Assembly: GCF_003116135.1 (NCBI RefSeq)
Contig: NZ_PDOA01000015.1
Span: 1-64,000, forward strand
Length of the DNA stretch: 64,000 bases
Direction: 5' to 3'
Source: Teichococcus aestuarii
GTDB lineage: Bacteria > Pseudomonadota > Alphaproteobacteria > Acetobacterales > Acetobacteraceae
The position numbers and the translations under genes are program-made. Positions 32,750 through 44,313 of this stretch are shown piece after piece (position 1 is the stretch's first letter; every line of letters starts with the position of its first letter). The notes beneath the pieces were generated by a model that made no database searches, was not told where the DNA came from, and saw only the letters and a list, made by a program, of their open reading frames with translations.

Positions 32750-33950
32750 GCGCCGCCATGACGGGCACGGCCCCCCGCCGCCCGGCCGCGCCGGCAGCAT
32801 CCCCGGCCAACCCGCCGGCCACCTCGCCGGCCCCTCTGGCGGCCGCCGCCGAGAGCCGGCCGCTGCCGGATTCCCTGACGCTGCTCTCCGCCCTGCCGGT
32901 GCCCATGGTGGTGCTGGACGAGGCGGAGCGCTTCCGCTTCGCCAACCCGGCGGCGGAGCAGTTCTTCCAGCTCTCCTCCGGCACCCTGGCGCAGATGCGG
33001 CTCTCCGACCTGATCCCGCCCGACAGCCGGCTCTTCGCGCTGGTGGGCCAGGTGCGGGTGCTGGACGCGCCGGTTTCCGACCACGACCTGACGCTGGAGA
33101 GCCCGCGCCTGCACCGCACCGGCGTCGCCGCCCATGGCGCGCCGCTGCCGGAGATGCCGGGCGCCGTGGTGCTGACGCTGCAGGATGGCAGCAAGGCGCA
33201 GCGGCTGGACCGGCAGCTCAACTTCCGCGGCGCGGCGCGCGGCGCCTCCGCCATGGCGGAGATGCTGGCGCATGAGGTGAAGAACCCGCTGAGCGGCATC
33301 CGCGGCGCCGCGCAGCTGCTGGAGCAGTCCGCCAGCGAGGCGGACCGCGAGCTGTGCACCCTGATCCAGGACGAGGCGGACCGCATCCGCACCCTGGTCG
33401 AGAAGATGGAGATGTTCTCCGAGCGCCCGGTGGAGCGCGCGGCGGTGAACATCCACGAGGTGCTGGACCATGTGCGGCGCATCGCCGCGCGCGGCTTCGC
33501 CAGCCACCTGCGCATCACCGAGGATTACGACCCCTCGCTGCCGCTGGTGCTGGGCAACCGCGACCTGCTGGTGCAGATCCTGCTCAACCTGGTGAAGAAC
33601 GCGGCCGAGGCGGTGGACCCGCAGGGCGGCGAGATCCATCTCTCCACCGCCTATCACCACGGGGTGCGCATCGCCATCCCGGGCTCGCGCGAGCGGGTGC
33701 ACGTGCCGCTGCAGGTGAGCGTGCGCGACAATGGCCCCGGCATCCCGGAGGAGGTGGCCTCCACCCTGTGGGAGCCCTTCGTCACCACCAAGCGGGGCGG
33801 GCAGGGGCTGGGCCTCGCTCTCGTCGCCAAGCTGGTGGCCGACATGGGCGCGCTGATCGAGTGCGATACGCGGCCCGGCCGCACCGTCTTCCGCATCTCC
33901 CTGCCGATGTGCCCCGCCGACCTCCCCGCCCCGCGCAAGATCCGAGACGA

Positions 33951-33954
<4 letters not shown>
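32746..33954 (+). CDS. ntrB: Nitrogen regulation sensor kinase NtrB
   Basis: NtrB phosphorylates or dephosphorylates NtrC according to PII (GlnB) state. The 402-residue soluble protein has a Pro/Ala-rich N-terminus, a PAS domain (about residues 45-130, [20 protein letters not shown]), the H-box [20 protein letters not shown] with phospho-acceptor His176, and the ATPase boxes [12 protein letters not shown] (N), VRDNGPGIP (G1) and [14 protein letters not shown] (G2). No membrane helix is present, as expected for NtrB. The ATG overlaps the dusB stop, and the stop overlaps the ntrC start. Confidence 0.95.
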
Positions 33955-35386
<1,432 letters not shown>

Positions 35387-35390
<4 letters not shown>

Positions 35391-37726
35391 GCGACACGTC
35401 CTCCCGCCCCGGGCGCGGGGGGGAGGGCCAGCCTCCCTCCCAGCCGGCGCCGAGGCCCTCCTGGGCGCGGCGGATGATGGACCTGCTGTTCGGCCGCGCC
35501 ATGACGCTCGGTCTGGCCGTCGGCGCCCTGCTGCTCGGCATCGGCACCTTCACCCTGCTCTCCGGCGGCAGCCCCTTCGGGCCCACGCGGCCGGGGCAGG
35601 TGGTGGCCATGGTGCTGATCAACGCCGCCTTCCTGCTGCTGCTGCTCGTCTCGCTCACGGCCCGGCTGGTGCGGATGTGGGCGGAGCGGCGGCGCGGCTC
35701 GGCCGGCTCCCGCCTGCATGTGCGGCTGGTCATGCTGTTCAGCGTGGTGGCGGTGGTGCCGGCGCTGCTGGTGGCCACCTTCGCCGCCGTGTTCTTCAAC
35801 CTCGGCATCCAGGCCTGGTTCAGCGACCGGGTGCGCGAGACGCTGGAGGCCAGCCTCGTCGCCTCCCGCGCCTATCTGGACGAGCACCGCAACACCATCC
35901 GCGCCGACGCGCTGGCCATGGCCGCCGACCTCAACCGCAACGGCCGCCTGCTGGACGACAACCAGTATGTCTTCGCCCGCATCCTGGCCAGCCACACGGC
36001 GCTGCGCGGCCTGACGGAATCGATCGTCTTCGAGCCGGTGCTGAACCGCGTGGTGAGCCATGCCGGGCTGACCACCACCGCCGTGCTCAGCCCGCTGCCC
36101 GCCTGGGCCATGGAGGTGGCGCGCAGCGGCGAGGTGGCGGTGCTGCCGGGCGAGACGGAGGAGGGGCGGGTGCGCGCCCTCGTCGAACTGGACATCGGCC
36201 CCGGGCTGATGCTGCTGATCGGCCGGCCCGTCGATCCGGGCGTCATCGAGCACATGCAGCGCACCGAGCTGGCCTTCCAGCAATACGACCAGCTCGACCG
36301 CAACCGTTCCGGCCTGCAGGTCACCTTCGCGATGATCTTCGCCATCGCCGCGCTGCTGGTGCTGATGGCGGCGGTGCTGATCGGCCTGGTCATCGCCAAC
36401 CAGATCGCCCGCCCGCTCTCCCGCCTCATCGTGGCGGCGGAGCGGGTGCGCGGCGGCGACCTCTCGGTGCGCGTCATCGAGGGGCAGGGGGATGACGAGG
36501 TCGGCTCCCTCAGCCGCGCCTTCAACCGCATGACCAACCAGCTCGCCGCCCAGCGCAGCGAGTTGATGGAGGCCTACCGGCAGATCGACGAGCGGCGCCG
36601 CTTCACCGAGACGGTGCTCTCCGGCGTCTCGGCCGGCGTGGTGGGGCTGGACATCGAAGGCCGCATCAACCTGCCCAACCGCCGCGCCGGCGAGCTGCTG
36701 GGGCTGGACCTGGAGAACGAGCTGGGCGTGCCGCTGGTGCAGGTGGCGCCGGAATTCGCGCCGCTGCTGGAGCCGGTGCTGGCGGCGCCGGACCGGCCGC
36801 GCATGGGCGAGATCCGCATCGGCCCGGCCAGCGAGCGGCGCACCCTGATGGCCCGCATCGGCGCCGAGACGCAGCGCGGCGAGGTGGTGGGCTTCGTCGT
36901 CACCTTCGACGACATCACCGAGCTGCTCTCGGCCCAGCGCAAGGCGGCGTGGTCCGACGTGGCGCGGCGCATCGCGCACGAGATCAAGAACCCGCTGACC
37001 CCGATCCAGCTCTCGGCCGAGCGGCTGAAGCGCCGCTACCTGAAGGAGATCCAGTCCGACCCCGAGACCTTCAAGGCCTGCACCGACACCATCGTGCGGC
37101 AGGTGGGGGATATCGGGCGGATGGTGGACGAGTTCTCCGCCTTCGCGCGCATGCCACAGCCGGTGATCCGCCCCGAGCCGCTGGCGCAGGTGGCGCGGGA
37201 GGCGCTGATCCTGCAGCAGAACGCGCATCACGATCTCGTCTACACCACCCGCATCCCGGAGGATCTGCCGCGCGTGCCCTGCGACCGGCGGCTGATCGGC
37301 CAGGCGCTGACCAACCTCCTCGCCAACGCCGCCGATGCCGTCGCCGCCCGCCTCCAGGCCGAGGCGGCGGAGGGGCTGGAGCCCGCTCCGGGTGCCATCA
37401 TCCTGTCGGTGGAGCCGCAGGGGGAGTGGGTGACGCTGGCGGTGGAGGACAATGGCGTCGGCCTGCCGCAGGGGGATGAGCGGGAGCGGCTCACGGAACC
37501 GTATGTGACACATAAACCAAAAGGGACCGGCCTTGGTCTTGCCATAGTCAAGAAGATCATGGAGGACCATGGCGGACGGCTGTTGCTGGCCGAGCGGGAG
37601 GCAACGAAGGACGGCGTCGTGCGTGGTACCCGTGCGGCGCTGGTGCTGCCCCTGCGCGGTGTGCCGGAGGATCCCGGGACGGACATGGCAGGAAAGACTA
37701 CGGAGATGCAACGGCATGGCGCATGA
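35387..37726 (+). CDS. ntrY: Transmembrane sensor kinase NtrY
   Basis: The 779-residue membrane histidine kinase has an N-terminal set of helices (about residues 35-150 and a further one near 310-345), a periplasmic region, a HAMP domain (about residues 345-400), a PAS domain starting at [20 protein letters not shown] and a kinase core. The H-box is [20 protein letters not shown] (His531), with N-box [13 protein letters not shown] and G2 [13 protein letters not shown]. NtrY pairs with NtrX in nitrogen, redox and envelope responses. A GTG start overlaps ntrC; the end overlaps ntrX by 11 bp. Confidence 0.94.
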
Positions 37727-39110
37727 TATCCTGATCGTCGATGACGAGCCGGACATCCGTGCGCTGATCGAGGGTATCCTGTCGGACGAGGGCTACGACA
37801 CCCGCGTCGCGCAGAATTCGGACAGCGCTCTGGCGGCTTTCCGCGCCCGCCGGCCCAACCTCGTCATCCTCGACATCTGGCTGCAGAATTCGCGCCTCGA
37901 CGGGCTCGGCATCCTGGAAGCGATGCAGCGCGAGGAGCCGCAGGTGCCGGTGGTGATGATCTCCGGCCACGGCACCATCGAGACGGCGGTGCAGGCGATC
38001 CAGCAGGGCGCCTACGACTTCATCGAGAAGCCCTTCAAGTCCGACCGGCTGATCCTGATCGCCGAGCGGGCGCTGGAGGCGGCGCGCCTCAAGCGCGAGG
38101 TGAGCGAGCTGAAGCTGCGCGCCGGCCCGGAGACGGAGCTGCTCGGCAGTTCCTCGCTGATCGGCCAGCTGCGCGGCGCCATCGACCGCGTGGCGCCCAC
38201 CGGCAGCCGGGTGCTGATCTCGGGCCCCGCCGGCGCCGGCAAGGAGGTGGCGGCGCGGATGATCCATGCCCGCTCCCGCCGCGCCAACGAGCCCTTCGTC
38301 GCGCTGAACTGCGCCACGCTGAACCCGGGCCGCTTCGAGGAGGAGCTTTTCGGCGTCGAGGCCGGGCCAGATGGCGCGCCACGCCGCGCCGGCGTGCTGG
38401 AGCGCGCCCATGGCGGCACGCTGCTGCTGGACGAGGTGGCGGACATGCCGCTGGAGACCCAGGGCAAGATCGTCCGCGCGCTGCAGGAGCAGGGCTTCGA
38501 GCGCGTCGGCGGCGCCACGCGGGTGAAGGTGGATGTGCGGGTGCTGGCCACCACCAACCGCGACCTCTCCGCCGAGATCGCCGCCGGGCGTTTCCGCGAG
38601 GATCTCTACTACCGCCTCGCCGTGGTGCCGCTGCGCGTGCCCTCGCTGCGCGAGCGGCGGGAGGACGTGCCGGCGCTGGCGCGGCACTTCATGGCCCGCT
38701 CGGCCGAGACCTCCGGCGTGCCGGCGCGCGAGCTGTCCGAGGACGTGCTGGCGGCGATGCAGGCCTATGACTGGCCCGGCAATGTGCGCCAGCTGCGCAA
38801 CCTGGTGGACTGGCTGCTGATCATGGCGCCGGGCGGCCCCGGCGAGCCGATCCGCCCGGAGATGCTGCCGCCCGAGGTGGGCTCGGCCGCGCCCGCCGCG
38901 CTGAAGCTCGACCGCTCCTCGGAGATCATGACCCTGCCGCTGCGCGAGGCGCGGGAGTTGTTCGAGCGGCAGTACCTGGAAGCGCAGCTGCTGCGCTTCG
39001 GCGGCAACATCAGCCGCACGGCGAACTTCGTCGGCATGGAGCGCAGCGCGCTGCACCGCAAGCTGAAGTTCCTGGGCGTGCAGGCCGAGGACCGCGCCGC
39101 GCCGGCCTGA
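37716..39110 (+). CDS. ntrX: Response regulator NtrX (no GAFTGA motif)
   Basis: The 464-residue regulator has a receiver domain (acceptor Asp53 in LVILDIWLQNSRLDG), an AAA+ domain with Walker A SGPAGAGKEVAARM and Walker B GTLLLDEVADMP, and a C-terminal Fis-type helix-turn-helix (GNISRTANFVGMERSALHRK). The sigma-54 contact loop is missing: where NtrC has GAFTGA, NtrX reads GVEAGPDGAPRRAG. This is known for alphaproteobacterial NtrX and implies action on other sigma factors. It is the last gene of the operon and is followed by a strong terminator. Confidence 0.94.
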   Translation: MAHDILIVDDEPDIRALIEGILSDEGYDTRVAQNSDSALAAFRARRPNLVILDIWLQNSRLDGLGILEAMQREEPQVPVVMISGHGTIETAVQAIQQGAYDFIEKPFKSDRLILIAERALEAARLKREVSELKLRAGPETELLGSSSLIGQLRGAIDRVAPTGSRVLISGPAGAGKEVAARMIHARSRRANEPFVALNCATLNPGRFEEELFGVEAGPDGAPRRAGVLERAHGGTLLLDEVADMPLETQGKIVRALQEQGFERVGGATRVKVDVRVLATTNRDLSAEIAAGRFREDLYYRLAVVPLRVPSLRERREDVPALARHFMARSAETSGVPARELSEDVLAAMQAYDWPGNVRQLRNLVDWLLIMAPGGPGEPIRPEMLPPEVGSAAPAALKLDRSSEIMTLPLREARELFERQYLEAQLLRFGGNISRTANFVGMERSALHRKLKFLGVQAEDRAAPA

Positions 39111-39129
39111 GGCGGGACGGCGCGGCGGG

Positions 39130-39159
39130 GCCGGGGAGGGGTGCCTCGCCGGCTTTTTT
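39130..39159 (+). terminator. Rho-independent terminator of the dusB-ntrBCYX operon
   Basis: GCCGG pairs with CCGGC, then after one mismatch GAGG pairs with CCTC around a four-base loop, and six T follow. It lies 19 bp after the ntrX stop and separates the operon from the aminotransferase gene. Confidence 0.85.
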
Positions 39160-39240
39160 GCGCCCTGCGCCCATTGCCGCGCCGCGCCGATGGCGCGAAG
39201 CTGCGCCCCTCCTGCGAACCACGAGGAAGAGAGTCAGGGC

Positions 39241-40113
39241 ATGTCCCGCATCGCCTATGTCAACGGCCGCTACGTCCCGCAGCGCGAGGCCAGCGTGAAT
39301 GTCGAGGATCGCGGCTACCAGTTCGGCGATGGCATCTACGAGGTGGTCCATCTCTACAATGGCCGCTTCGTCGACGAGGACCGGCACCTGGACCGGCTGG
39401 AGCGCTCGCTGCGCGAGATCCGGCTGCCGATGCCGCTGACGCGCCAGGCGCTCTCCCACGTGCTGCAGGAGGTGGCGCGCCGCAACCGCGTGACCGAGGG
39501 GCTGCTCTACATGCAGGTGACGCGCGGCGTGGCGCGGCGCGACCACCCGTTCCCGGCCAGGCCCGTGCCGCCGGCGCTGGTCGTCACCGTCAAGCGCATC
39601 GCGCCCTATCCGGCGAGCGTGGACAACTGGGGCGCGGCGGCGATCACCATGCCCGACCTGCGCTGGGCGCGGCGGGACATCAAGAGCATCAACCTGCTGC
39701 CCAACGTGCTGGCCCGCCAGGCGGCGCGCGAGCAGGGCGCGGTGGAGGCCATCCTGTTCGAGGAGGCCACCGGCGTCGTGACGGAGGGGGCGGCCACCAG
39801 CTTCTGGATCGTCGACGAGCACGGCACCATCCGCACCCGCCCGCTCTCGCACGACATCCTGCCCGGCTGCACCCGCGGCGCGCTGATGGCCGAGCTGAAG
39901 GAAGCCGGCATCGGCTTCTCCGAGGCGCCCTTCACGCTGGAGGAGATGCGCCGCGCGCGGGAGGCCTTCATCACCTCCGCCACCTCCTTCGTGAAGCCGA
40001 TCGTCAGGATCGACGGGCAGGATGTGGGTGACGGCAAGCCCGGCCCGGTGGTGCGCCAGCTCTTCGACATCTTCGCGCGCCATGTGAAGGGCGCGGTGAA
40101 GAACGCGGCGTGA
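39241..40113 (+). CDS. dat: D-amino acid aminotransferase (fold-type IV PLP enzyme)
   Basis: The 290-residue enzyme belongs to the class IV aminotransferases that include D-alanine aminotransferase. The family features are YVNGRYVPQREASVNVEDRG, FGDGIYEVVHLYNGR, the PLP-lysine in RRDIKSINLLPNVLARQAA (near residue 150) and the phosphate-binding TEGAATSFWIV. It would supply D-glutamate or D-alanine for peptidoglycan. A branched-chain aminotransferase or aminodeoxychorismate lyase is less likely from motif layout. The stop overlaps the HAD gene's GTG start. Confidence 0.85.
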   Translation: MSRIAYVNGRYVPQREASVNVEDRGYQFGDGIYEVVHLYNGRFVDEDRHLDRLERSLREIRLPMPLTRQALSHVLQEVARRNRVTEGLLYMQVTRGVARRDHPFPARPVPPALVVTVKRIAPYPASVDNWGAAAITMPDLRWARRDIKSINLLPNVLARQAAREQGAVEAILFEEATGVVTEGAATSFWIVDEHGTIRTRPLSHDILPGCTRGALMAELKEAGIGFSEAPFTLEEMRRAREAFITSATSFVKPIVRIDGQDVGDGKPGPVVRQLFDIFARHVKGAVKNAA

Positions 40114-40784
40114 GCCAGGCCCCGCTGCCCCGCCCGCGGGCGATCCTGTGGGACTGGGACAACACGCTGGTCGATGCCTGGGCCGGCGTGCAGGCGGGGA
40201 TGAACGCCGCGCTGCGCGGCTTCGGCCTGCCGGAATGGAGCCGGGAGGAGGTGCAAGCGCGCGCCCGCCTCTCCCTCCGCGAATCCTTCCCCGCCATCTT
40301 CGGCGCCGAGTGGGAGCGGGCGCGGGAGCTGTTCTACGCCGAGGTGCGGGCCCGCCACCTGGAGGTGCTGATCCCGCTCGCCGGCACGCTGGAGGCGCTG
40401 GAGGCCGCGGGCCCCTGGCCGCTCGGCATCGTCTCCAACAAGCAGGGGCCGATCCTGCGGGCGGAGGCGGCGCATCTGGGCTGGGCGGCGCGCTTCGGCG
40501 CCGTGGTGGGGGCGGGGGATGCCGTGGCGGACAAGCCGGCCGCGGCACCCGTGCTGCTGGCGCTGGAGCGTCTTGGCGTGGCGCCGGGGCCGGAAGTCTG
40601 GTTCATCGGCGATACGGGGGTGGACATGCAGGCGGCGCGGGCCGCCGGCTGCTCCGCCGTGCTGCTGGGCGATGCCGCGCATGATGGCGGCGTGGCCGCT
40701 CTGGCACCCGATGCCCTCTTTACAGACGGCCATGCGCTCGCCAGATGTCTACGCGGCCTTGCCAAAACCCCCCTCCCTGCGTGA
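40110..40784 (+). CDS. HAD-superfamily phosphatase
   Basis: The 224-residue hydrolase has the four HAD motifs: LWDWDNTLVDAW (nucleophile and acid Asp), IVSNKQG (Ser), VADKPAAAP (Lys) and WFIGDTGVDMQAA (acidic pair). A helical cap between motifs I and II is of the phosphoglycolate phosphatase type. The substrate is not evident. The GTG start overlaps the aminotransferase stop, so the two genes are co-translated. hfq follows after 119 bp, which contain the AAGGA ribosome site of hfq and no other gene. Confidence 0.85.
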   Translation: MSQAPLPRPRAILWDWDNTLVDAWAGVQAGMNAALRGFGLPEWSREEVQARARLSLRESFPAIFGAEWERARELFYAEVRARHLEVLIPLAGTLEALEAAGPWPLGIVSNKQGPILRAEAAHLGWAARFGAVVGAGDAVADKPAAAPVLLALERLGVAPGPEVWFIGDTGVDMQAARAAGCSAVLLGDAAHDGGVAALAPDALFTDGHALARCLRGLAKTPLPA

Positions 40785-40903
40785 TCTTGCGGGCGAACCG
40801 ACAGGCACACCGCCTGCCGGGGCGGAGCCCCATGCCAGGGTGAAGGCCGGCACAACGCCGCCCGCCCAAAGGTGGCTCGCCAAGAAAAAGAAGGACCGAG
40901 CCC

Positions 40904-41251
40904 ATGGCCGCCGAGAAGTCCCAGAATGTTCAGGATGTCTTCCTGAACCATGTCCGCAAGAGCAAGACGCCGGTGACCATCTTCCTGGTCAATGGCGTGA
41001 AGCTGCAGGGCATCATCACCTGGTTCGACAATTTCTCCGTCCTGCTGCGCCGGGACGGTCACACCCAGCTGGTCTACAAGCACGCCATCAGCACCGTCAT
41101 GCCGGGCGCGCCGATCATGCTGTTCGATGCCGCAGCGGCCGGCTCCGGTGCCACCCAGGGCGCTCCCGCCCAGGGCGGCTCCGTGGCCGTGACGCGTGAA
41201 GGCACCATGACATTGCAACGTGAGGTCAATCCTGTCGGCTCCTCCGACTGA
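40904..41251 (+). CDS. hfq: RNA chaperone Hfq
   Basis: Hfq forms a hexameric ring that pairs small RNAs with target mRNAs. The 115-residue protein has the Sm1 motif ([20 protein letters not shown] to [11 protein letters not shown]) and the Sm2 motif [11 protein letters not shown]. The 35-residue Gly/Ala-rich tail is longer than in many alphaproteobacteria. In Azorhizobium and Rhodobacter Hfq (NrfA/NrfA-like) affects nitrogen-fixation control, which fits its place after ntrX. The end of the gene overlaps the proposed hflX start by 32 bp. Confidence 0.97.
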   Translation: MAAEKSQNVQDVFLNHVRKSKTPVTIFLVNGVKLQGIITWFDNFSVLLRRDGHTQLVYKHAISTVMPGAPIMLFDAAAAGSGATQGAPAQGGSVAVTREGTMTLQREVNPVGSSD

Positions 41252-42587
41252 GAACAACGCGGCGACGGGCGGCAAGCCCACCCTCGCCGCGGTTCTGCTG
41301 CCTTTCGAACGCCCGACGCGCCCTGGCGGCGCCGAGGGCATTGTGCCCTTTCCTGAGGCCCGTGCCGCCAGCCGTGCGGCCGAGGCACGGCTGGCCGAGG
41401 CCGTCGGCCTCGCCGCCTCGATCGGGCTGACCATCGTGCACAGCGCGGTGTTCCCGCTGCGCGCCCGCCGCCCCGCCACGCTGCTGGGCGAGGGGCAGGT
41501 GGAGATGGCGCGCGAAGCCATCGACGAGCACCAGATCGGCGTCGTCGTCGTCGATGCCGCGCTGAGCCCCGTGCAGCAGCGCAACCTGGAGCGCGCCTGG
41601 GGCTGCAAGGTGATCGACCGCACCGGGCTGATCCTGGAGATCTTCGGCGAGCGCGCCCGCACGCGCGAGGGCTCGCTGCAGGTCGAGCTGGCGCATCTGG
41701 AATACCAGCGCACCCGCCTCGTCCGCTCCTGGACACACCTTGAGCGGCAGCGCGGCGGCTTCGGCTTCCTCGGCGGCCCGGGCGAGAGCCAGATCGAGAT
41801 CGACCGCCGGCTGATCGGCGAGCGGATCGTCAAGCTCAAGCGCGAGCTGGAGCAGGTGCGGCGCACCCGCGGCCTGCACCGCGCGGCGCGCACCCGCGTG
41901 CCGTTCCCGGTGGTGGCGCTGGTGGGCTACACCAATGCCGGCAAGTCCACGCTGTTCAATGCGCTGACCGGCGCGGGCGTGTTCGCGCAGGACCAGCTCT
42001 TCGCGACGCTGGACCCGACCATGCGGGCCATTCGGCTGCCCTCGGGCCGCACAGTGATCCTGTCCGACACGGTGGGCTTCATCAGCGACCTGCCGACGCA
42101 GCTCATCGAGGCGTTCCGCGCCACGCTGGAGGAGGTGGCCTCGGCCGACATCATCCTGCATGTGCGGGACGTGGCGCACCCGGACACCAGCGCCCAGCGG
42201 GCCGACGTGATGGGCGTGCTGAACGAGATGGCCACCGGCCCCGACCCGGCGCTGGACGAGAACTGGCCCGCCCGCACCATCGAGGTGCTGAACAAGGCCG
42301 ACCTGCTGGGCGGCGTGGCGGACGTGCCGGGGGCGGACGATGCCACCTCGGTCGCCGTCTCGGCGCTGACGGGGGAGGGGCTGGAGGCGCTGCGCGCGGC
42401 GCTCGACGCCCGGCTGGCGGCGGGGATGGAGACGGTGGACTACACCCTCCCCACCACCGACGGCGCCCGGCTGGCCTGGCTCTACCAGCATGGCGAGGTG
42501 CTGACGCGCGAGGATGGGGAGGCGAGCATCCGCCTCAGCGTCCGCCTGACCCCCACTGACCGTGCCCGCTTCGAGCAGCAGAACTGA
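41220..42587 (+). CDS. hflX: GTPase HflX
   Basis: HflX is a ribosome-splitting GTPase active after stress. The 455-residue protein has the N-terminal HflX domain ([20 protein letters not shown], then [20 protein letters not shown]), the glycine-rich [19 protein letters not shown] helix region, and a G domain with P-loop [15 protein letters not shown] (about residue 238), [12 protein letters not shown] and NKADLL. A GTG inside the end of hfq is used as start; later in-frame starts would remove some of the poorly conserved leader only. The hfq-hflX pair is conserved across proteobacteria. Confidence 0.95.
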   Translation: MRSILSAPPTENNAATGGKPTLAAVLLPFERPTRPGGAEGIVPFPEARAASRAAEARLAEAVGLAASIGLTIVHSAVFPLRARRPATLLGEGQVEMAREAIDEHQIGVVVVDAALSPVQQRNLERAWGCKVIDRTGLILEIFGERARTREGSLQVELAHLEYQRTRLVRSWTHLERQRGGFGFLGGPGESQIEIDRRLIGERIVKLKRELEQVRRTRGLHRAARTRVPFPVVALVGYTNAGKSTLFNALTGAGVFAQDQLFATLDPTMRAIRLPSGRTVILSDTVGFISDLPTQLIEAFRATLEEVASADIILHVRDVAHPDTSAQRADVMGVLNEMATGPDPALDENWPARTIEVLNKADLLGGVADVPGADDATSVAVSALTGEGLEALRAALDARLAAGMETVDYTLPTTDGARLAWLYQHGEVLTREDGEASIRLSVRLTPTDRARFEQQN

Positions 42588-42604
42588 CCGCGACAGGGAA
42601 TAGA

Positions 42605-43432
42605 ATGCGCTTCAACGAACGGATGGCGACCGAGATCGCCACCCTGCTGCGCGACGCCGCGCTGGCCGAGATCAAGCCGCGCTTCCGCCGCCTGGCGAGC
42701 GGCGCCATCCGCGCCAAGAGCAGCGCCACGGACCTGGTGACGGATGCGGACGAGGCGGCGGAGCGGGTCATCACCGCCGCCCTGACCGAGCGCTTCCCCG
42801 GCTGCGTGGTGGTGGGGGAGGAGGCCTGCGCCGCCGACCCCGCCGTGCTGGGCCGGCTGGCCGGGGCGGACCTCGCCTTCGTGGTGGACCCGGTGGACGG
42901 CACCGCGAACTTCGCTGCCGGCGTGCCGCTGTTCGGCTGCATGGCCGCCGCCGTGGTGAAGGGCGAGGTCGTCGCCGCCTGGATCCACGACCCGATGGGC
43001 GACGACACCGCCATCGCGCTGCGCGGCGAGGGCGCCTGGATCGAGGCGCCGGACGGGCACCGCACGGATCTGCGCGTGGCGGCGCCGGTGCCGGTGAACC
43101 AGATGATCGCCGGCGTCTCCTGGACCTATATCGCCGAGCCGGTGCGCTCGCAGCTGACGGCGCGGCTGCCACGCTTCGCCGGCGGGGTGCAGTTCCGCTG
43201 CGCCGCGCACGAGTACCGGCTGGTGGCCAGCGGCAACGCGCATGTGGTGGTCTACAACAAGCTGATGCCCTGGGACCACCTGCCGGGCTGGCTGCTGCAC
43301 CGCGAGGCCGGCGGCTACAGCGCCCGCTTCGACGGCAGCGAGTACCGCCCCGAGCACACCGCCGGCGGCCTCATCGCCGCGCCGGACAAGGCGAGCTGGG
43401 GCGCGGTCCGAGAGGCGCTGTTCGGCGCCTGA
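42605..43432 (+). CDS. Inositol monophosphatase family protein (possible histidinol phosphatase)
   Basis: The 275-residue Mg-dependent phosphatase has the family motifs VVGEEACAAD, VDPVDGTANFAAGVP (metal-binding Asp residues) and MPWDHLPGWLLHREAGGY. Members dephosphorylate inositol phosphates, fructose bisphosphate, PAP or histidinol phosphate (HisN). The sequence alone does not separate these. It follows hflX by 17 bp and is probably the last gene of that transcript, before a hairpin that also faces mazG. Confidence 0.88.
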   Translation: MRFNERMATEIATLLRDAALAEIKPRFRRLASGAIRAKSSATDLVTDADEAAERVITAALTERFPGCVVVGEEACAADPAVLGRLAGADLAFVVDPVDGTANFAAGVPLFGCMAAAVVKGEVVAAWIHDPMGDDTAIALRGEGAWIEAPDGHRTDLRVAAPVPVNQMIAGVSWTYIAEPVRSQLTARLPRFAGGVQFRCAAHEYRLVASGNAHVVVYNKLMPWDHLPGWLLHREAGGYSARFDGSEYRPEHTAGGLIAAPDKASWGAVREALFGA

Positions 43433-43438
43433 CGGCGG

Positions 43439-43460
43439 GAGGGGCGCGCCAGCGCCCCTT
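43439..43460. terminator. Bidirectional terminator between convergent genes
   Basis: AGGGGCGC pairs with GCGCCCCT around loop GCCA, flanked by a further G-T pair and TTCC. It fills the gap between the ends of the phosphatase gene and mazG. Confidence 0.55.
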
Positions 43461-43462
43461 CC

Positions 43463-44251
43463 TCAGCCTCCGGCCTGCTTCACCTGCTGCCAGAGCGCCT
43501 CCATGCGCTCCAGCCCGGCATCGGCCGGGCTCTGGCCCTCGGCCGCGAGGCGGCTCTCCACCGCGTTGAAGCGGCGCTCGAACTTGGCGTTGGCGCCGCA
43601 CAGGCAGGCCTCGGGGTCGAGGTCCAGCTTGCGGGCGAGGTTGGCCAGCACGAACAGCATGTCGCCGAGCTCGTCCGCCAGCCGGGCGCGATCGGCGCCG
43701 GGCAGCTCGGCCCGCAGCTCGGCGGTTTCCTCGGCCAGCTTGTCCAGCACCGCCTCGGCATCCGGCCAGTCGAAGCCGACGCGGCCGGCGCGGCGGGTCA
43801 GCTTGGCGGCGCGGGTCAGGGCGGGCAGGGCGGTGGGGATGCCGGCCAGGGTGCCGGTCTCGGCGCGGGCGGCGCGCTCGGCCTGCTTCTGCACCTCCCA
43901 GGCCTGCACCTGGCCTTCCGTGTCGCGCGCCGCAGCCTCGCCGAAGACATGCGGATGGCGGCGGATCATCTTCTCCGAAATGGTGTCGGCCACCGCCGTG
44001 AAGTCGAAGGCGCCGGCCTCGCGCGCCATCTGCGCGTGATAGACGACCTGGAACAGCAGGTCGCCCAGCTCGTCCTGCAGCGCCGGCATATCGGCGCGCT
44101 GGATGGCATCCGCCACCTCATAGGCCTCCTCGATGGTGTAGGGCGCGATCGAGGCGAAGTCCTGCTCCCGGTCCCAGGGGCAGCCATCGGGGGCGCGCAG
44201 CCGGGCCATGATGGAGAGGAGGCGGTTCAGCGCGGCGGAGGCGTCATCCAA
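43463..44251 (-). CDS. mazG: Nucleoside triphosphate pyrophosphohydrolase MazG
   Basis: MazG hydrolyses NTPs to NMP and pyrophosphate and helps clear aberrant nucleotides. The 262-residue protein has two MazG repeats. The first holds CPWDREQDFASIAPYTIEEA, EVADAIQ and DELGDLLFQVVYHAQ; the second holds EETAELRAEL and DELGDMLFVLANLARKL. A TTG start preceded by GAGGA is the best choice, as no ATG lies between it and the conserved domain. An AT-rich pocket about 35-60 bp upstream probably holds its promoter. Confidence 0.93.
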   Translation of the reverse strand: MDDASAALNRLLSIMARLRAPDGCPWDREQDFASIAPYTIEEAYEVADAIQRADMPALQDELGDLLFQVVYHAQMAREAGAFDFTAVADTISEKMIRRHPHVFGEAAARDTEGQVQAWEVQKQAERAARAETGTLAGIPTALPALTRAAKLTRRAGRVGFDWPDAEAVLDKLAEETAELRAELPGADRARLADELGDMLFVLANLARKLDLDPEACLCGANAKFERRFNAVESRLAAEGQSPADAGLERMEALWQQVKQAGG

Positions 44252-44313
44252 GGCGGGAATCCTCGTCGGCAGGGTGGTTCACGCAAAACGTATAAGGAAG
44301 ATTATGACAATTC

